Source: JAIVJN01 sp036732565 (GTDB lineage: Bacteria > Acidobacteriota > Vicinamibacteria > Vicinamibacterales > UBA2999). Taken from it: a stretch of DNA of 19,883 nucleotides. Below are positions 17,705 to 19,883 of this stretch, one piece after another. The stretch is taken from positions 1 to 19,883 of the forward strand of contig DAINCF010000061.1 in NCBI GenBank assembly GCA_036732565.1, given 5' to 3'. The position numbers and the translations under genes were made by a program. Position 1 is the first letter of the stretch. The number at the start of each line of letters is the position of its first letter. The notes beneath the pieces were generated by a model. That model was not told the origin of the DNA. It made no database searches and worked only from the letters and a program-made list of their open reading frames with translations.

Positions 17705-18586
17705 ATGACAGCGCTGCTCGAGGTTCGCAACCTCGTCAAGCACTTCGAGCGCGGAGGCGGATGGCTGCGCGAGAAGTCGATCGTTCGCGCGGTCGATGAT
17801 GTGAGCTTCAGCATCGAGAAGGGCGAGACGTTCGGACTGGTCGGCGAATCGGGCAGCGGCAAGAGCACGACCGGTCGATGCATCCTGCGGCTGATCGAGC
17901 CCACCAGCGGCGACGTCGCCTTCGAAGGCGAGAACGTGCTGGCGTTCCCACCTCGTCGCATGCGCGCCGCGCGGCGGCAGATGCAGATGGTGTTTCAAGA
18001 TCCCTACTCGTCGCTGAATCCGCGGATGCGCGCGCGGCAGATCATCGAGGAGCCGTTGATCATCCATCGCCTCGGCAGCAAGGCCGAGCGTCTGGATCGC
18101 GTGCGCGAGCTCTTTCGCGTCGTCGGTCTCGACGCCGCGGAGCTGGAACGCTACCCGCACGAGTTCAGCGGTGGTCAGCGTCAACGCATCGGCCTGGCAC
18201 GAGCGCTGGCGCTGAACCCGTCGCTCATCATCGCCGACGAGCCGGTGTCCGCCCTGGATGTCTCGGTCCAGGCGCAGGTCATCAACCTTCTGATGGACCT
18301 GCAGCAGCAATTCGAGTTGACCTATCTCTTCATCGCGCACGATCTACGGCTGGTGCGGCACATCTGCCGTCGAGTGGCCGTGATGTATCTCGGGAAGATC
18401 GTGGAGATGGGAGAGACGGCGCAGATCTTCGAGCGCCCGCAGCATGCCTACACGCAGGCGCTGCTGTCGGCGGTTCCGGTCACGGATCCGGACGCGCCTC
18501 GAGCCCGGATCGAGCTGGATCCGTCACGCGTCAATCGCGACGCACCACTCGCCGAAGTAGCGCCGGGACACTTCGCAGCGGTATAA
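17705..18586 (+). CDS. peptide-type ABC transporter ATP-binding protein, DppF/OppF-like, short C terminus
   Basis: Second ATPase of the pair, expected to form a heterodimer with the upstream DppD-like protein. Motifs: Walker A GESGSGKS (47-54), Q-loop Q98, signature FSGGQRQR (154-161), Walker B IIADEP (175-180), switch H212. HAYTQALLSAVP (247-258) begins the family C-terminal region, but the usual proline-rich stretch with CxFxxRCP and further cysteines is missing: the chain passes from RIELDPS to REVAPGHF-like EVAPGHFAAV and ends at 293 residues against roughly 320-335 for classical DppF. This may be a lineage-typical short form rather than damage, since the reading frame ends cleanly. The ATG at 17705 is preferred to the GTG at 17690 because TALLEVRNLVKHF is the conserved start. 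Confidence 0.92.
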   Translation: MTALLEVRNLVKHFERGGGWLREKSIVRAVDDVSFSIEKGETFGLVGESGSGKSTTGRCILRLIEPTSGDVAFEGENVLAFPPRRMRAARRQMQMVFQDPYSSLNPRMRARQIIEEPLIIHRLGSKAERLDRVRELFRVVGLDAAELERYPHEFSGGQRQRIGLARALALNPSLIIADEPVSALDVSVQAQVINLLMDLQQQFELTYLFIAHDLRLVRHICRRVAVMYLGKIVEMGETAQIFERPQHAYTQALLSAVPVTDPDAPRARIELDPSRVNRDAPLAEVAPGHFAAV

Positions 18587-18602
18587 GAAGGCCGGCCCGG
18601 GA

Positions 18603-18622
18603 CGCGAGGCGTGGGACTCGCG
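18603..18622 (+). terminator. weak hairpin after the DppF-like gene
   Basis: CGCGAG (18603-18608) and CTCGCG (18617-18622) with an 8-nt loop, 16 nt after the stop codon. No T-run follows, so this is a weak call. It lies in the 79-nt gap before the next gene. Confidence 0.25.
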
Positions 18623-18665
18623 GCTCGTTGGCTCGATCCTTGAGACCCTGGGCCTGGGGCTTCGT

Positions 18666-19541
18666 ATGCGCGCGCGAGTCACGTCCGCAGTCATCGTCTC
18701 CACCCTGGTCGTCGGCGCGCTATCGGCGCAAGCGCCACCCGCGCCGACCGTCGAGAGCGTGCTCGATCGCATGGCTGCGTACTTCGAGGCATACGAAGCG
18801 CAACTGGCGACCATCACGGCGAACGAGTGGTATGAACAGCAGGAGCAGCGTCTCGGCCTGCCGAGCACCTCGTTCAGGGGCACCCCTCCCGCGCCGCTGG
18901 TACGCAAGCTGGAATCCGAAGTGGCCTTCGTTCGACTCCCAGGCAGCGGCGAATGGGCCGGCTTTCGCGACGTTCGGCGCGTGGATGGGCGCAGGACCAC
19001 CGGCAACGCCACGCGGCTCACGGCGTTGATGTCGCGCGGCTCGAGCACGTTCGAACAGGCTCTGGCCATGACCGTCGCCAGCTCCAAGCACAACCTCGGC
19101 ACGGACCGCACCACGAACATGCCGACGGTGCCGCTGGAAGTGATTCACCCGCGGCATCGTCAACGCTTCGCACATCGTTTCGATGGTCGCGAGACCATCC
19201 GTGGCGCGAGAACCGAGCGGCTGGTGTTCGAGGAAGTCCAGAGGCCGACCATCATTCAACGTCCCAACGGTGGGGACGTGCAGAGCACCGCTGTGGCGTG
19301 GGTCGAGGCGAGCTCAGGCAAAGTGTGGCGCGCGGAAGTCGTGTTTCGAGACTGGGGCACGGTCACGGCGAGAAGCAACGACGTTCGGCTGCGCGTCGAG
19401 TTCGCGATGGACCGGCGCCTGCAGACGATGGTCCCTGTGGAGATGCGCGAGACGTTCTACGTGCCAGGGGGTCGTGGCACTGGGAAGGCGACCTACAACA
19501 ACTTCAAGCGCTTCGAAACCGGCGCGCGGATTGTGCCGTAG
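18666..19541 (+). CDS. secreted protein of unknown function
   Basis: 291 residues. A signal peptide (about 1-23, MRARVTSAVIVSTLVVGALSAQA) is followed by a helical segment (about 27-62, VESVLDRMAAYFEAYEAQLATI), then mostly beta strands. The second half has long amphipathic strands (TAVAWVEASSGKVWRAEVVFR; DVRLRVEFAMDRRLQTMVPVEM) and ends near TYNNFKRFETGARIV, a pattern reminiscent of the LolA/LolB-like half-barrel that binds lipids; this is a fold impression only. No catalytic motif is seen. The start is supported by the signal peptide; the ribosome-binding site is poor. It follows the ABC ATPases after 79 nt and a REP-like unit begins 3 nt after its stop. A functional link to the transporter genes is not shown. 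Confidence 0.75.
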   Translation: MRARVTSAVIVSTLVVGALSAQAPPAPTVESVLDRMAAYFEAYEAQLATITANEWYEQQEQRLGLPSTSFRGTPPAPLVRKLESEVAFVRLPGSGEWAGFRDVRRVDGRRTTGNATRLTALMSRGSSTFEQALAMTVASSKHNLGTDRTTNMPTVPLEVIHPRHRQRFAHRFDGRETIRGARTERLVFEEVQRPTIIQRPNGGDVQSTAVAWVEASSGKVWRAEVVFRDWGTVTARSNDVRLRVEFAMDRRLQTMVPVEMRETFYVPGGRGTGKATYNNFKRFETGARIVP

Positions 19542-19544
19542 GAA

Positions 19545-19592
19545 GGTTCCGCCTGAAGGCGGACCCCACGCTCGTTAATAGACCCCACACTC
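19545..19592. repeat. REP-like single unit with degenerate second copy
   Basis: The hairpin GGTTCCGCC-TGAA-GGCGGACC (one extra T in the left arm) followed by CCACG (19545-19570), 3 nt after a stop codon. A partial second copy of the tail, GACCCCACACTCG, begins at about 19581. Same family as 1-76 and 12059-12155. Confidence 0.7.
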
Positions 19593-19635
19593 GGTAGCGG
19601 AGAACCCACGAGCAGCTCGGCAGGGTTCGGCGCGG

Positions 19636-19883
19636 TTACGCGGTCGCGTGCGCGGCCTGCTTGACGTCTTTCTCGACCTGGCCGTCGCGAATGGCGATCA
19701 CGCGATGGGCGTGCGCGGCGACGTCGGCCTCGTGGGTGACGAGAACGATGGTATTGCCCGCTTCGTGGAGCTTGGCGAAGAGCGCCATGATCTCGACGCC
19801 GGTCTTGGAGTCCAGGTTGCCGGTCGGCTCGTCGGCCAGCAGAATCGACGGGTTGTTGACGAGCGCCCTCGCAATCGCGACGC
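19636..19883 (-). CDS. ABC transporter ATP-binding protein, MacB/LolD type (3' part only)
   Basis: The last 82 codons of an ATPase whose upstream part is beyond the window. Read on the minus strand: RVAIARALVNNPSILLADEP, then TGNLDSKTG, then LHEAGNTIVLVTHEADVAAHAHRVIAIRDGQVEKD and a short Ala/His tail to TAA. Walker B ILLADEP, D-loop GNLDS and switch histidine VTHE identify the MacB/LolD/FtsE-like group that works with FtsX-type permeases in export or lipoprotein release. Walker A and the signature motif are outside the window, so activity cannot be checked. Confidence 0.93.
   Translation of the reverse strand, partial: VAIARALVNNPSILLADEPTGNLDSKTGVEIMALFAKLHEAGNTIVLVTHEADVAAHAHRVIAIRDGQVEKDVKQAAHATA

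Overview
The window is high-GC bacterial chromosome with a gene set typical of soil Acidobacteriota, most likely class Vicinamibacteria. This placement is an inference from family make-up: large secreted M14 peptidases, an outer-membrane barrel with an N-terminal carboxypeptidase-regulatory domain, an NtrC-type regulator with a PDZ/multi-TM histidine kinase, and short palindromic repeats behind many genes. No rRNA, tRNA, CRISPR, transposase or phage gene was found.

Left part (minus strand, 81-10511). A secreted M14-family zinc carboxypeptidase lies downstream of a two-component operon: a 992-residue membrane histidine kinase (PDZ, TM array, GAF, PAS, HisKA, HATPase), then 3 nt later its sigma54-dependent response regulator. 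Upstream is a two-gene unit: a secreted protein of unknown family followed by an outer-membrane beta-barrel protein, read from a near-consensus sigma70 promoter at 10552-10580.

Middle part (plus strand, 10779-14320). glgC (ADP-glucose synthesis), eno and gpmA (consecutive steps of lower glycolysis) form a central-carbon group. Enolase carries an apparent 10-codon in-frame insertion of a palindromic repeat-like sequence. A convergent 107-residue hypothetical gene (14395-14718, minus) has a near-consensus promoter and a roughly 120-nt, probably structured, leader.

Right part (plus strand, 15004-19541). A catalytic-chain methylmalonyl-CoA mutase lacking the B12-binding domain is followed by two peptide/nickel-type ABC ATPases (DppD-like and DppF-like) without permease or binding protein, then by a secreted protein of unknown function. 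The window ends in the 3' part of a MacB/LolD-type ABC ATPase on the minus strand.

The main structure outside genes is a set of small palindromic repeats. One family (1-76, 12059-12155, 19545-19570) is a REP-like hairpin unit found singly or as inverted pairs (REPIN-like), with paired base changes in the stem. A second family (2862-2886, 13510-13535) is a near-perfect or perfect palindrome with a TCGCGA centre, and in one copy it supplies the stop codon of the response regulator. I saw no new defence or biosynthetic system. The most notable points are the enolase insertion, the REPIN-like repeats, the structured leader and the DppF-like protein lacking its usual Cys-rich tail.
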